Position numbers and translations under genes: made by a program. Positions 17,224 through 26,960 of a DNA stretch of 64,000 nucleotides are shown one piece after another. Position 1 is the stretch's first letter. Each line of letters begins with the position of its first letter. The notes under the pieces were generated by a model that searched no databases, was not told the DNA's origin, and worked only from the letters and a program-made list of their open reading frames with translations. Origin of the DNA: Gandjariella thermophila (GTDB lineage Bacteria; Actinomycetota; Actinomycetes; Mycobacteriales; Pseudonocardiaceae); the NCBI RefSeq assembly GCF_005405885.1, contig NZ_BJFL01000001.1, positions 1 to 64,000 on the forward strand, given 5' to 3'.

Positions 17224-18054
17224 ATGAGAAATCCGCGCAGAGTGTGGCGGCCGTGGGGTGCGGTCGCCTGGCTGGCCGGAGTGCTGTTCGTGCTGCCCGC
17301 GGCCTGGATGGTGCTGACCGCGCTGCACAGCGAGCCGGACGCGGCGACCAACCCGCCTTCGGTGGCCGCGCCGCTGACCCTGCAGGGCTACGCCGAGTTC
17401 TTCGGCGCGGGCACCGGCGTCAGCCCGTGGCCGCCGCTGATCAACTCGGCCACCGCCAGCGTCGGTTCCACCGTGCTGGTGCTGCTGCTGGCCATCCCGG
17501 CCGCGTACGCGCTGGCCATCAAGCCGGTTCGCAAGTGGACGGACGTGCTGTTCTTCTTCCTGTCCACCAAGATGCTGCCGATGGTGGCCGGGCTGCTCCC
17601 GGTCTACCTGTTCGCGCAGTACACCGGCCTGCTGGACAACATCTCCCTGCTGGCCGTCCTCTACACCTCGATGAACCTGCCGATCGCGGTGTGGCTGATG
17701 CGGTCCTTCCTCGCCGAGGTGCCCAAGGAGATCATGGAGTCCGCGGCCCTGGACGGGGCGGGACTGCTCACCACGCTGCGCAGGGTGGTGGCGCCGGTCG
17801 CCGCACCGGGGATCGCCGCGACCGCGCTGATCTGCTTCATCTTCAGCTGGAACGAGCTGCTGTTCGCGCGGGTGCTCACCGGGGTGGTGGCCGGTACCGC
17901 GCCGGTGTTCCTCACCGGGTTCGTCACCAGCCAGGGCCTGTTCCTGGCCAAGGTGTGCGCGGCGGCCACGGTGATCTCCCTGCCCGTCCTCGTCGCCGGA
18001 TTCGCCGCCCAGGACAAACTCGTCCAGGGCCTGTCGTTGGGAGCCGTCAAGTGA
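17224..18054 (+). CDS. ABC sugar/polyol permease, second subunit
   Basis: The 276-residue protein is a MalG/SmoG-type permease with six helices. Its EAA loop is EIMESAALDGAGLLTTLRRV near residue 170, followed by the usual VAAPGIAATALICFIFSWNE. The ATG at 17224 follows GGAGGAGG. Its stop overlaps the GTG of the dehydrogenase gene by four bases (GTGA), indicating translational coupling between uptake and oxidation of the substrate. Confidence 0.9.
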   Translation: MRNPRRVWRPWGAVAWLAGVLFVLPAAWMVLTALHSEPDAATNPPSVAAPLTLQGYAEFFGAGTGVSPWPPLINSATASVGSTVLVLLLAIPAAYALAIKPVRKWTDVLFFFLSTKMLPMVAGLLPVYLFAQYTGLLDNISLLAVLYTSMNLPIAVWLMRSFLAEVPKEIMESAALDGAGLLTTLRRVVAPVAAPGIAATALICFIFSWNELLFARVLTGVVAGTAPVFLTGFVTSQGLFLAKVCAAATVISLPVLVAGFAAQDKLVQGLSLGAVK

Positions 18055-19040
18055 AGGCAGCCGTGATCAGCACCCCGGGAAAGGTCGACGTGGCGACCGT
18101 GCCCGACCCGACGCCGGGGCCGAGGCAGGTGGTGGTGGACGTGGCGGCGTGCGGGCTGTGCGGCACCGACCTGCACATCCTGCAGGGCGAGTTCGCCCCC
18201 CGCCTGCCGGTGGTGCCCGGCCACGAGTTCGCCGGCACGGTGGCCGCGGTCGGCACCGAGGTCACCGAGGTCGCGGTGGGCGACCGGGTGGCGGTCGACC
18301 CGTCGCTGTACTGCTTCGAGTGCCGGTACTGCCGGGCTGGCCGCAACAACCTGTGCGAGCGGTGGGCCGCGATCGGCGTGTCCGAACCGGGCGGCGCCGC
18401 CGAGTACGCCCTCGCCCCGGTGGCCAACTGCGTGAAGCTGCCCGAACACGTCCGCACCGAGGACGCGACGCTGATCGAACCGCTGTCCTGCGCGGTGCGC
18501 GGCTACGACGTGCTGCGCGCCCAGCTCGCCGCCCACGTGCTGATCTACGGCTCCGGCACGATGGGGCTGATGATGCTGCAGCTCGGGAAGCTGTCCGGCG
18601 CGGCGAGCGTCGAGGTCGTCGACATCAACCCGGACCGGCTCGCCACCGCGCGGCTGCTCGGCTGCACCGCGACGGCGACCAGCGCCGACGAACTGGACCG
18701 TCCCGAGGGCTGGGACGTCGTCATCGACGCCACCGGCAACGCGGCGGCCATCCAGGACGGCCTGGGCCGGGTCGCCAAGGGCGGCACCTTCCTGCAGTTC
18801 GGCGTCGCCGACTACGCGGCGCGGGCCACCATCGAGCCGTACAAGATTTACAACCAGGAGATCACCATCACCGGCTCGATGGCCGTCCTGCACAGCTACG
18901 AGCGGGCGGCCGACCTCTTCGCCGGCGGCGTGCTCGACCCCGAGGTGTTCATCAGCGACCGGCTGCCGCTGGACCGCTACGCCGAGGGCCTGGAGCAGTT
19001 CCGGGCCGGAAAGGGGCGCAAGGTACAGGTCATCCCCTAA
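18051..19040 (+). CDS. Zn-dependent medium-chain polyol dehydrogenase
   Basis: The 329-residue enzyme belongs to the zinc MDR family, sorbitol/threonine dehydrogenase branch. Catalytic zinc ligands are Cys in CGLCGTDLH and His-Glu in GHEF. The structural zinc site is the four-Cys group in CFECRYCRAGRNNLC. The NAD-binding fold has GSGTMGLMMLQL, followed by EVVDINPDR, where the acidic residue ending beta2 suggests NAD rather than NADP. It probably oxidises the polyol imported by the adjacent transporter to a ketose. It is the last gene of the operon and overlaps the permease by four bases. Confidence 0.9.
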   Translation: MKAAVISTPGKVDVATVPDPTPGPRQVVVDVAACGLCGTDLHILQGEFAPRLPVVPGHEFAGTVAAVGTEVTEVAVGDRVAVDPSLYCFECRYCRAGRNNLCERWAAIGVSEPGGAAEYALAPVANCVKLPEHVRTEDATLIEPLSCAVRGYDVLRAQLAAHVLIYGSGTMGLMMLQLGKLSGAASVEVVDINPDRLATARLLGCTATATSADELDRPEGWDVVIDATGNAAAIQDGLGRVAKGGTFLQFGVADYAARATIEPYKIYNQEITITGSMAVLHSYERAADLFAGGVLDPEVFISDRLPLDRYAEGLEQFRAGKGRKVQVIP

Positions 19041-19153
19041 CCGCTGGTGTCGCCGCAGGCCGCGGCCTCGGCGAGCGGTTGCTCGTCGCCGGCCCCGGCC
19101 TGCGGCGCGGGTACGGGCCGGCGCGGCACCGGCGTCGGGGTGGCAGCGGCCAT
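19037..19153 (-). CDS. Possible 38-residue peptide downstream of a KstR-like box
   Basis: An ATG at 19153 preceded by GGAGGG opens a 38-codon frame rich in Ala and Pro that ends in ACGDTSG and stops inside the last codons of the dehydrogenase gene. It may be the truncated N-terminus of a larger protein, cut when the polyol operon arrived. It also overlaps a hairpin that could be the terminator of that operon, so it may not be a gene. Confidence 0.25.
   Translation of the reverse strand: MAAATPTPVPRRPVPAPQAGAGDEQPLAEAAACGDTSG
19051..19107 (+). terminator. Possible terminator of the polyol operon
   Basis: CGCCGCAGGCC (19051-19061) and GGCCTGCGGCG (19097-19107) form a perfect 11-bp stem whose 35-base loop can itself pair (GGCGAGC with GCTCGTC). 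It begins 11 bases after the dehydrogenase stop. Confidence 0.4.
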
Positions 19154-19205
19154 GGTGGACCCTCCGACCGTTCCGTCTCGCGGCGCCCCGGCATGCGCAG
19201 CATAA

Positions 19206-19219
19206 TAGAACGTGTTCTA
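19206..19219. promoter_or_regulatory. KstR-like operator TAGAACGTGTTCTA
   Basis: The 14-base element has 6-bp inverted arms around GT and fits the published KstR pattern TnnAACnnGTTnnA exactly. It lies about 50 bases upstream of the small leftward frame at 19153. No steroid-degradation gene or kstR homologue is seen in the window, so its user is unclear. Confidence 0.45.
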
Positions 19220-19290
19220 GGTCGGCCGGACGGCTGTGGGTGGCGCCGCCGGCTCGCTCGGCAGCGGCACCCGCTCTTCGGCGGACCGGC

Positions 19291-20835
19291 TCACCCGACC
19301 GGCCCGCTGACCGGCACGACGGTGCCGGTGTGCTGCCGGCCGGTCTGGTCGGTCCAGGTGATGGTGATCCGGTCGCCGGGGTGGTGGGTGTCCATCAGGT
19401 TGGTCAGCGCGGTCGCCGAGTCCACGCTCTGCCCGTCCAGGGACAGGATCACGTCACCGCGCTCCAACCCGGCCTGCTCCGCCGGCGAACCCGAGATGAC
19501 CTGCTGCACGACGGCGCCGGTGCCGGGCGACTCACCCTCCGGCAGGCCCTGCCCGCCCGCGGAGCTGACCGAAACCCCGAGGAGCGCGGTCTCGCCGATG
19601 TGCACGGTGGACGTGCCGGACCCGGACTCGATCTGCTTCACGATGGACATCGCCTGGTTGATCGGGATGGCGAAGCCCTGCGCGTCGGCGGCCTGCCCGC
19701 CGCGCGCGGCACCCCGGCCGCCGCGGCCCCGGAACTGGTAGCCCGTGGACGCCGCGGTGTCCACGCCGATCACCTGGCCGGAGGCGTTCACCAGCGGGCC
19801 ACCCGAGTCGCCGGACTGGATGTTGGCGTTCACCTGGATCAGCCCGTTGAGCTGCTCAGAGCTGCCGTTGAGGTCGTCCGCGGCGGTGATCGACTGGCCG
19901 AGCGCGGTGACGGTGCCGGCGGCGGGAACCGGCGTGCCCCCGCCGCCGCCCGCGTTGCCGAGGCCGAGCACCGCGTCGCCCACCGCGACCTTGCTGGAGT
20001 CGCCGATCGACGCGGTGCGCAGCCCGGAGGCGCCCTGCAGGCGGAGTACCGCGACGTCGTGGGAGCGGTCGTAGCCGACCACGGTGGCCTTGTACGTGCG
20101 GCCGTTGCCCACGTCGCTGACCTGGATGCTGGTCGCGCCCTCCACGACGTGGTTGTTGGTCAGCACCTCGCCCTCGGAGGTCAGCACGATGCCGGTGCCC
20201 GCGGCCTGGCGGTTCTGGAAGCCGAGCACCGTGTTGACGTTCACGATGCTCGGGTCGACCTTGGCGGCGATGCCCGCCACGTTCAGCGAGTTGGTGGCCG
20301 TCGCGCCGGGGGAGCCCTGGCTGGACGGCGGGTTGTCCTGCGCCGCGATGGACGGCGCCAAGCCGGCGGCGTTCTGCAGGGCGTACCGGCCGACCCCGAG
20401 GCCGACCAGCACGGAGAGCGCGACCACGAGCAGCGCCAGGCCGACCCGGCGCCGGGGCCGGCGCGGCTGCCGCGGGAATCCCGCCGGGTACTGTGGCGGC
20501 GGCCAGCCGCCGGCCGCCGTCCAGTTCGGGCCGGTACCGCCCGGGCCGCCGGCACCGTGGTACGCCTGCCCGGCGCCGGACCACCGCCGGGTACCGCCCG
20601 GCGACAAGGGCGACTCGTCACCGACCTGTGCGCCGGCACCGAAGAACCACTGTCCGGTGTCGCCGGTGCCCCAGTTCGGCTCCTCGCCAACCCTGCCCGA
20701 GCCGGGGTGCGGATACCACTGCCCGGTCGCGTCGTGGGGATGGTCCTCGCCGGACGGGGACCACGGTGCGTCGCCCCGCGGGTGGCCTCGCCCACGCTCC
20801 TGCCGGCCGGGCGCGTCGCCCTGCTCGAAGCTCAT
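19291..20835 (-). CDS. HtrA/DegP-like membrane-anchored serine protease with PDZ domain
   Basis: The 514-residue protein starts at the ATG at 20835 behind GGAGGG. A long Gly/Pro/Trp-rich cytoplasmic arm (1-125) precedes one transmembrane helix (about 133-152). The trypsin-like domain follows with His in TNNHVVEG, Asp in RSHDVAVL and Ser in QSGDSGGPLV. One PDZ domain closes the protein, with SPAEQAGLERGDVILSLDG. This is the layout of actinobacterial PepD/HtrA-type extracytoplasmic quality-control proteases. It is monocistronic and convergent with the polyol operon. A Gly/Arg-rich insertion after the catalytic Ser (YQFRGRGGRGAARGG) is unusual. Confidence 0.9.
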   Translation of the reverse strand: MSFEQGDAPGRQERGRGHPRGDAPWSPSGEDHPHDATGQWYPHPGSGRVGEEPNWGTGDTGQWFFGAGAQVGDESPLSPGGTRRWSGAGQAYHGAGGPGGTGPNWTAAGGWPPPQYPAGFPRQPRRPRRRVGLALLVVALSVLVGLGVGRYALQNAAGLAPSIAAQDNPPSSQGSPGATATNSLNVAGIAAKVDPSIVNVNTVLGFQNRQAAGTGIVLTSEGEVLTNNHVVEGATSIQVSDVGNGRTYKATVVGYDRSHDVAVLRLQGASGLRTASIGDSSKVAVGDAVLGLGNAGGGGGTPVPAAGTVTALGQSITAADDLNGSSEQLNGLIQVNANIQSGDSGGPLVNASGQVIGVDTAASTGYQFRGRGGRGAARGGQAADAQGFAIPINQAMSIVKQIESGSGTSTVHIGETALLGVSVSSAGGQGLPEGESPGTGAVVQQVISGSPAEQAGLERGDVILSLDGQSVDSATALTNLMDTHHPGDRITITWTDQTGRQHTGTVVPVSGPVG

Positions 20836-21063
20836 GGTGTTCCCTCCGCACGTCCGTGCGCCACGGCGATCCTTTCGCCGCCTCCAGCAAACCCGCGTTT
20901 CCTGAGAGATTCCTTGACGATGTCCATGGATCCGCTGAGGGACACGGCCGCGGAAACGGGCATCCCGGCAGCAATCACCGGGTTGTGCAGCGCCCATGAT
21001 CAGAGGGCTGGGATAGTGCCGGAGCGCGGATCATCGGCGACGGCGAACACACGGAGGATACCG

Positions 21064-21817
21064 TTGAGCGCGGCTGGCAACTGGATTGTCCGTTTCCGGA
21101 CGAGCGCGCATGCGCGGGTCAGGTTGTTCTGCTTCCCGCATGCCGGCGGCGGCAGCGCCGCCTTCCGGCGGTGGGGCCGGGGCGCTGGGGGAGGGCGTCG
21201 AGGTGTGCGCGGTGCTGCCGCCCGGCCGGGAACGCCGGCTTGACGAGCAGCCGCTGACCGCCATCGGCGCGATGGTCGACCGGCTCGTCCCCGTCCTGGC
21301 CCGGTGGCTGGACCGTCCCCCGGTGTTCTTCGGGCACAGCATGGGCGCGCTGCTGGCCTTCGAGACCGCCGGCGCCCTGGCCGCGCGCGGGAAGGTCCCG
21401 CCCCGGCTGCTGGTGCTGTCCGGGCGGCGCCCGCCGGACCGGCCGGACGACCAGCCACCCATCCACGACCTGCCCACCGAGGAGTTCGTCGCGGGGCTGC
21501 TGAAGCTGGGCGGAACGCCGCGGGAGGTGGTGGAGCACCCGGAACTGCTGGACCTGCTGCTGCCGGTGCTGCGCGCCGACGTTCGGGCCGTGGAGACCTA
21601 CCACTACCGGCCGCGCCCGCCGCTGGCCTGCCCGATCGTCGCGTTCGGCGGGACCGACGACGAGCGCGCATCCGTCGCCGAACTGGCCGGCTGGGAGCGG
21701 CACACCAGCGGCGGCTGCCGGGTCCGCGCCTTCTCCGGCGGGCACTTCTTCGCCTACGAGCACCCGGACGTGCTGCCCGCGCTGCGTGATGAACTGCGCC
21801 CGGTGTCCGGACGTTGA
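21064..21817 (+). pseudogene. Type II thioesterase, frameshifted
   Basis: A TTG at 21064 behind GGAGG opens NWIVRFRTSAHARVRLFCFPHAGGGSAAFRRW, quoted here in two parts: NWIVRFRTS and RLFCFPHAGGG. This is the normal start of a type II (proofreading) thioesterase. Near 21180-21190 one extra G shifts the frame. The adjacent frame continues without loss as GEGVEVCAVLPPGRERRLDE. It then has the nucleophile elbow FFGHSMGALLAFE (Ser), the catalytic Asp region and GGHFFAYEH (catalytic His). Apart from one base the gene is whole. It could be a recent mutation or a sequencing error in a G-rich run. No NRPS or PKS gene is in the window. Confidence 0.75.
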
Positions 21818-21919
21818 AACGAACCAGGCGTGCCGAACCCGGTGCGCGCTCCCGCGGGCCGGGCCCGCCGCGGGCACGACGCGTCGCGGGCCCCCGGATT
21901 CCGAAGAGTCCGCTGTGGA

Positions 21920-22543
21920 CTACGTGGTGGAGGGGGCGGGCAACCCGGCGGCGAGCAGACCGAGTGCCTCACGCAGCAGCGGCCCCATGGGTACGGGCGG
22001 GTCGGCGCGCAGCCACCGGTGGGTCGCCGCCCGGGTGGCCGCGCCGGCGGCGGCGGACACCAGCACGGGGTAGAGATCGCGGTCGGCGTCGGTGCCGGTC
22101 CGCTTGGCGATCACCGCGGCCAGTTCGCGCTCGGCGATCGCGTCGGCGCGCAACATCTCGCCCTGCAGGGCGGGTTCGCCGGTCATCAGGCGGACGCCGG
22201 CGGTCCATTCCGGGTCCGGTGCCCGCTCCTCGCCGCCGAACTGCGCCAGCACCGCCTGCGTGACCGCCTCCCAGAGCGGCTCGCCCGCCGGCCGGGCCCG
22301 CAGCGCGGCGACCACCTGGCGAGCCCGGTCGAGGTGGCGCGCGCAGATCGCCTCCGCCTTGCTGCCGAAGTAATTATTGAAGGTGCGCGGCGACACGCCC
22401 GCCTCGGCCGCGATGTCCTCGACCAGGACGTTGCCCAGCCCGCGCTCGACCGCCAGCCGGACCGCCGCCCGGCTCAGCGCCTGCCGGGTCTGCTGCTTCT
22501 TCCGTTCCCGCAGGCCGGGTGCGGGGGATCGGGTGCCGGCCAC
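21920..22543 (-). CDS. TetR-family transcriptional regulator
   Basis: The 207-residue protein has the TetR DNA-binding domain at about 15-65 (VEDIAAEAGVSPRTFNNYFG, all key positions normal) and a C-terminal helical domain ending LLREALGLLAAGLPAP. The Arg/Lys-rich LRERKKQQTRQ stretch before helix 1 is typical of acyltransferase- or efflux-linked TetR proteins. It converges on the frameshifted thioesterase gene. No linked target is obvious and no clear operator is seen upstream. Confidence 0.85.
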   Translation of the reverse strand: MAGTRSPAPGLRERKKQQTRQALSRAAVRLAVERGLGNVLVEDIAAEAGVSPRTFNNYFGSKAEAICARHLDRARQVVAALRARPAGEPLWEAVTQAVLAQFGGEERAPDPEWTAGVRLMTGEPALQGEMLRADAIAERELAAVIAKRTGTDADRDLYPVLVSAAAGAATRAATHRWLRADPPVPMGPLLREALGLLAAGLPAPSTT

Positions 22544-22597
22544 CAGGCGAGGCTAGCAGAAAGTGCGTGCCACGTAAGATTGCTCAGCGCGCATCTC

Positions 22598-22825
22598 TCA
22601 CCCGTCGCCGGGCTCCTCATCGCGGTCGCCGCCCACCTCGTACTCCAGGATCCGCTGGTACCAGGGGCGCGGGCTCAACACCGTCAGCAGGACCTCGCCG
22701 ACTTGGGCGAGCGCCGCGGCCGTCGCCTTGGTCGCCAGGTCCAGCGGTTGGCCGCCGCGTATTTTCCGCTCGGGCGGTGGGAGCAGGGTGGACCGCGACT
22801 CGGCCGCATCCGGGTCAGTTTGCAT
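22598..22825 (-). CDS. Possible small protein or gene remnant
   Basis: This 75-codon frame contains LDLATKATAAALAQVGEVLLTVLSPRPWYQRILEYEV in two recognisable helical blocks and a strongly acidic tail. The composition looks protein-like, but there is no ribosome binding site at the ATG (22825) and I recognise no family. It may be a remnant. It is not supported strongly enough to assign a role. Confidence 0.25.
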   Translation of the reverse strand: MQTDPDAAESRSTLLPPPERKIRGGQPLDLATKATAAALAQVGEVLLTVLSPRPWYQRILEYEVGGDRDEEPGDG

Positions 22826-23227
22826 GGCTGGTGATCAGCCGGGTGCCGGTGTCGGGGAGGGGGACCGTGACCGGCAGCGGACCGCGGGTGCGCGGGGCTT
22901 CCGGAGATTGGTCGACCTGGGGCGGCATCGCCGGGTCCTTCCCGACCACCGTCCCGCGTACCCGGCGGGAACGGCGGCCTGCTGTGTGGTGGGGCCGCCG
23001 GGCGAAACCGGCGTCGGGGCCTGGTTCCCGGCAAACGGTATGCGGCCGCGCTCCCGCGCCGCCAGCGTCGGTCGCAAGCGCCACAAGGGGTTTGCTGGTC
23101 CGGTTCTCCGGGCACCGCCCGCCGGCCCCGGGCCGGCGGCTATCCGGCGGGTACGCGGCCGGCCGGTTGGTGGCCAATCCGGTTGGGTACTCGGGGAACG
23201 CAACCGTAGAGAGCCGGAGGTGGACAC
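22826..23227. other. Gene-free interval upstream of the DUF4383-like gene
   Basis: No supported gene is seen here. The right end carries a GGAGG ribosome binding site for the following gene. The rest contains only short frames without family resemblance. Confidence 0.45.
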
Positions 23228-23713
23228 ATGGCACCGACGGATGATCGTCGGCGGCTCCGCGGGGCCCGCGTGGCCATGGCCGTCGAGGCCGTGGTGCTGC
23301 TGGCCCTGGGAGTCGCGGGACTGGTGATCGCCGGCGTGCGCCCGTTCACCGGCCAGACCGAGTCGCTCGTGTGGTTCTTCAAGCTGAACGGGCTGCAGAG
23401 CGTGCTGCTGCTGGTCACGGCCGTCGCCGCGGCGGTGGCGCTGACCGGGCGGCGAGCACTCGTCGCGGTGTGCCTGCTGCAGTCGTTCGGTTACCTGCTT
23501 CTGTTCGTGTGGGGCTCGGCCAACGGCGGCAACCCGACGTCCTACAACCTCAACCCGGCCGACAACGCGCTGCACATCGTGCTGTTCATCTATGGCATGG
23601 CGGTCGCGATGGCCGTGTCGGCGAACGCGTTCGAGACGCATCGCGCGCCGGACCACCGCGGCAAGCCGCCCCGAGGGCGGCGGCACGCGGGCGCCGCTGC
23701 CGGCCGCCGCTGA
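23228..23713 (+). CDS. Four-helix membrane protein, DUF4383-like
   Basis: The 161-residue protein has four predicted transmembrane helices at about 18-38, 50-72, 77-98 and 110-133. It carries the phrase NLNPADNALHIVLFIYG, which resembles the N-x-A-D-N-x-x-H signature of DUF4383 proteins. The C-terminus is a basic cytoplasmic tail. The start codon at 23228 follows GGAGG. The function of such proteins is not known. It lies just upstream of a truncated patatin gene with no sign of cotranscription. Confidence 0.7.
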   Translation: MAPTDDRRRLRGARVAMAVEAVVLLALGVAGLVIAGVRPFTGQTESLVWFFKLNGLQSVLLLVTAVAAAVALTGRRALVAVCLLQSFGYLLLFVWGSANGGNPTSYNLNPADNALHIVLFIYGMAVAMAVSANAFETHRAPDHRGKPPRGRRHAGAAAGRR

Positions 23714-23859
23714 GCCGCCCGCCGGCCGGACGGATCCTGCGCGTCCCGGAGCGCCCGCCTCGCCGGCACGGCGTCCACCGCGGATCCCGGAGGAATGGTG
23801 ACCAGCGACCCGGAACGGCTCGGCGAACCGGCATCACCGGGGGAGTCGGGAGGTCGACG

Positions 23860-24342
23860 ATGACCACCGCGTTCGTGCTGTGGGGCGGGGGAAGCCTGGG
23901 CGCCGTGCAGGTGGGCATGCTCCGCGCGCTCACCGACGCCGACATCCGGCCGCACGTCGCGGTCGGCAACTCGGTGGGCGCGCTCAACGGCGTGCACTAC
24001 CCGGCCGATCCCACCCCGGACGGCGTCGACGACCTCGCCACCTTATGGCGGGACCTCGGTGGCCACGACCTGTTTCCGGTCGAAGTGGCCCAGCCGCTGG
24101 AGGCGTTACTGCACGACCTGCCGTTCGCGCCGTCGCGGGGCATCCGGCGGGCACTGGGCATGGCCAACTACGCGTTCCCGGTCGACCCGATGACTCTCTG
24201 CGCCGCCTGGACGGGTTCGGCGCGGTGGCCTCCTGAGATCGCCCGCGCCCCGGGGTCCCCGGGCGCCGGCGGTGCCCGCCCGCGCCGCGGCAGCCGCTGG
24301 CGGACTGTCCGGTTTGCCGGTTGCGTGCCTACATGCGGGTGA
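23860..24342 (+). pseudogene. Patatin-like phospholipase, truncated at the 3' end
   Basis: The ATG at 23860 follows GGGAGG. The first 110 residues are a good patatin N-terminus: oxyanion loop WGGGSLGAVQVGM and nucleophile elbow GNSVGALNG (Ser). The family pattern ends abruptly after YAFPVDPMTL, and the remaining residues (about 110-160) are Arg/Pro-rich out-of-frame reading. The second half, with the catalytic Asp motif, is missing. Patatin-like proteins of this type are usually near 280-300 residues. This should be inactive. Confidence 0.7.
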
Positions 24343-24446
24343 AGGCCCGGTGAATGTCTGCAGGTAGCGACGTTTGGCGGGCTGGAAGGGGGCCGCCCGG
24401 CTCCTAGGATCCGGCTCGGCCCCGCCCATGCGCGAGAGGAGTGTCG

Positions 24447-25646
24447 TTGAGGCCCGCTGCCCGCCCGCCGTGGCGCCCCACCCGCTGGCAGGCGCTGGCC
24501 GCGCTGGTCGTGCTCGCCGTCGGCGCCGCGGCCGTCCTGGCCTGGCAGCGCCTGTCCGGGGACGTCGCGCCGGCCGCCGCGCAGGGCACGATCAGCGTGT
24601 CGCACAGCCACTGCGGCGAGGGGTGGACCGATCCGCGGCCCGGCCAGCAGACCTTCCAACTCCGCAACACCGACACGACCAGCGAGGAGGTGGCGCTGGT
24701 CGAGACGGCCACCGGCGCGGTGTACGGCGAGGTGGAAGGGCTCGGCCCGGGCGTCACCCGGCCGATGCGGGTCGACCTCGGTGCGGGCACCTACGCGTTC
24801 CGCTGCGCCCCGGAGGGGGCCGCCCCGATCAGCGGCCCGCGCGTGCACATCACCGGCACCGGCACCGGCGGGCCGGCGGTGGTCCCGGTGACCAGCAACG
24901 ACCTGCTCGGACCGGTGCGGCAGTACCAGGCTTACGTGGCCGCGGGGCTAGACGAGGTGGTCACCAGGACGGCGGCGCTGCGCGACGCGGTGCGCGCTGG
25001 TGACCTGGACGCGGCGCGCGCCGCCTGGCTGCCCGCCCACCTGGCCTACGAGCGGCTCGGCGCCGCCTACGGCGCGTTCGGCGACGTCGCGGACCGGATC
25101 GACGGCCGGCCGGATGGCCTGCCCGGCGGGGTGCACGATCCCGGCTTCACCGGCTTCCACCGGGTCGAGTACGGCCTGTGGCACGGCGAGGACGCGGCCG
25201 GGCTGGCCGCCGCGGCGGACGCGCTCGCCGCGGACACCGCCGCGCTGCGCGCGGACTTCCCGAACCAGCAGGTCGATCCGAACGACCTGGGCCGGCGTGC
25301 GCACGAGATCCTCGAGGACACCGAGCGGTTCGAGTTGACCGGAGCCGCTGACGCGGGCAGCGGTACCAGCCTGGCCACCGCCGCGGCCAACCTGGACGGC
25401 ACCCGCGAGGTGCTGGCCGTGCTCCGCCCGCTGCTGGCACCCCGCTATCCCGCGATGTCCGAAGTGGACGCCTGGATGGACCGGCTTGCCAGGCAACTCG
25501 CCGCGGCAGCGCGCCCCGGGGGTGGCTGGACACCGCTGGACCAACTGCCCGCCGGCGCGCGGGCGCGGATCAACGGCGCCACCGGCCAGTTACTCGAACT
25601 GCTCGCGCCGATCGCGGAGATCTGCCAGGCCAGGAGGACGTCGTGA
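24447..25646 (+). CDS. efeO: EfeO: iron-binding component with cupredoxin and M75 imelysin domains
   Basis: The 399-residue exported protein starts most likely at the TTG at 24447, six or seven bases after AGAGGAG. An N-terminal membrane anchor or signal (about 15-36) precedes a cupredoxin-like domain (about 45-135) with a Cys/His site. The M75 imelysin domain follows, with [13 protein letters not shown] containing the H-x-x-E metal motif. In Gram-negative EfeUOB systems EfeO delivers ferrous iron to the EfeU permease. Here no efeU is adjacent. The stop overlaps the start of efeB (GTGA), so they form one transcript. Confidence 0.9.
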   Translation: MRPAARPPWRPTRWQALAALVVLAVGAAAVLAWQRLSGDVAPAAAQGTISVSHSHCGEGWTDPRPGQQTFQLRNTDTTSEEVALVETATGAVYGEVEGLGPGVTRPMRVDLGAGTYAFRCAPEGAAPISGPRVHITGTGTGGPAVVPVTSNDLLGPVRQYQAYVAAGLDEVVTRTAALRDAVRAGDLDAARAAWLPAHLAYERLGAAYGAFGDVADRIDGRPDGLPGGVHDPGFTGFHRVEYGLWHGEDAAGLAAAADALAADTAALRADFPNQQVDPNDLGRRAHEILEDTERFELTGAADAGSGTSLATAAANLDGTREVLAVLRPLLAPRYPAMSEVDAWMDRLARQLAAAARPGGGWTPLDQLPAGARARINGATGQLLELLAPIAEICQARRTS

Positions 25647-26902
25647 GCGCGCCCAACGCCCAGCCGGAGGAGGGCGGCGCGCTGCTGCCCCGGCGCCACC
25701 TGCTGCGCGGCGCGCTGCTCGGCGCCGGACTCGCCGGCGCCGCCGCCGGTGGGGCGGCGATCGGTGCCGCCGCCCGACCGTCCGGTGTGGACGCCACACC
25801 GGCCGAAACCACCGTCCCGTTCCACGGCGAGCACCAGGCCGGCGTGCTCGCCGAACCCGCGGCGCACACCGCTTTCGTCAGCTTCGACGTGATCGCGGCG
25901 AACCGGGCGGAGCTCACCGACCTGTTCCGCACGATCACCGCGCGGGCCAGGGCGCTCACCTCGGGCGGAACCCCGGCTCCGGTGGGCATCTCCGGGCCGC
26001 CCGCCGACTCCGGAGTGCTCGGCCCGGACGTGCCCGCCGACGGGCTGACCGTCACCGTCGGCGTCGGCGCCTCGCTCTTCGACGACCGGTACGGGTTAGC
26101 CGACCGGCGGCCCGCCCGGTTGACCCCGATGGCCACCTTCCCCAACGACCGGCTCGACCCCGCGCACTGCCACGGCGACCTGAGCATCCAGTTCGCCGCG
26201 CGCAGCGCGGACACCGTGCTGCACGCGCTGCGCGACGTCGCTCGGCACACCAGGGGAGCGGCCCAGGTGCGCTGGCGGATGAACGGGTTCACCAGCGCGC
26301 CGCGGCCCAGCGGGACACCACGCAACCTGATGGGGTTCAAGGACGGCATCGCCAACCCGGACGTCCGCGACCCCGCCGCGATGGACCGCCTGGTGTGGGC
26401 CGGCCCCGGCGAGCCGGCGTGGACCGCCGGCGGCAGCTACCTGGTGGTGCGGCTGATCCGGATGCTGGTGGAGTTCTGGGACCGTATCTCCATCTCCGAG
26501 CAGGAGAACATCTTCGGCCGCAGGCGGGACACCGGCGCTCCGCTGACCGGCGCCGCCGAGCACGACGAGCCCGGATACGACGACGACCCCACCGGCGACG
26601 TCATCCCGCTCACCAGCCACATCCGGCTGGCCAACCCGCGCCGGCCGGACACCGACGACAGCCGCATCCTGCGCCGCAGCTACAACTACGACCGCGGCGT
26701 CGACCCCGCCGGAAACCTGGACATGGGCCTGCTGTTCTGCTGCTACCAGCAGGACATCGCCCGCCAGTTCGAGGCGGTGCAGCGGCGGCTGGCCGACGAG
26801 CCGCTGGCCGACTACATCTCGCCGTTCGGCGGTGGCTACTTCTTCGTGCTGCCCGGCGTCCGGGACGGCACCGACTACTTCGGACGGTCGATGTTGGGCT
26901 GA
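25643..26902 (+). CDS. efeB: EfeB: Tat-exported Dyp-type heme peroxidase
   Basis: The 419-residue protein begins with a twin-arginine signal ([17 protein letters not shown], about 17-33). The Dyp peroxidase body follows, with the G-x-x-D-G motif in [10 protein letters not shown] and the heme-ligand region around [12 protein letters not shown] (proximal His). Further support is the C-terminal [14 protein letters not shown], typical of EfeB/DypA. Such enzymes oxidise ferrous iron or handle heme at the cell surface. It is translationally coupled to efeO. Export by Tat implies heme is inserted before secretion. Confidence 0.92.
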   Translation: MSAPNAQPEEGGALLPRRHLLRGALLGAGLAGAAAGGAAIGAAARPSGVDATPAETTVPFHGEHQAGVLAEPAAHTAFVSFDVIAANRAELTDLFRTITARARALTSGGTPAPVGISGPPADSGVLGPDVPADGLTVTVGVGASLFDDRYGLADRRPARLTPMATFPNDRLDPAHCHGDLSIQFAARSADTVLHALRDVARHTRGAAQVRWRMNGFTSAPRPSGTPRNLMGFKDGIANPDVRDPAAMDRLVWAGPGEPAWTAGGSYLVVRLIRMLVEFWDRISISEQENIFGRRRDTGAPLTGAAEHDEPGYDDDPTGDVIPLTSHIRLANPRRPDTDDSRILRRSYNYDRGVDPAGNLDMGLLFCCYQQDIARQFEAVQRRLADEPLADYISPFGGGYFFVLPGVRDGTDYFGRSMLG

Positions 26903-26960
26903 CGGCAGGGAGGCCCCGACGTCCGGTTTCGCGACCAGGATCGCGTCACGTGGAGGGAAT

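Noticed and set aside
17144-17227. A 27-codon frame between the two permease genes, starting at an ATGA overlap
   Set aside because: It is Arg/His-rich, without resemblance to anything, and merely fills the gap before the real start of the second permease at 17224.
23590-23997. Minus-strand frame spanning the gap between the DUF4383-like gene and the patatin stub
   Set aside because: It has no motif, no ribosome binding site and overlaps both supported coding regions.
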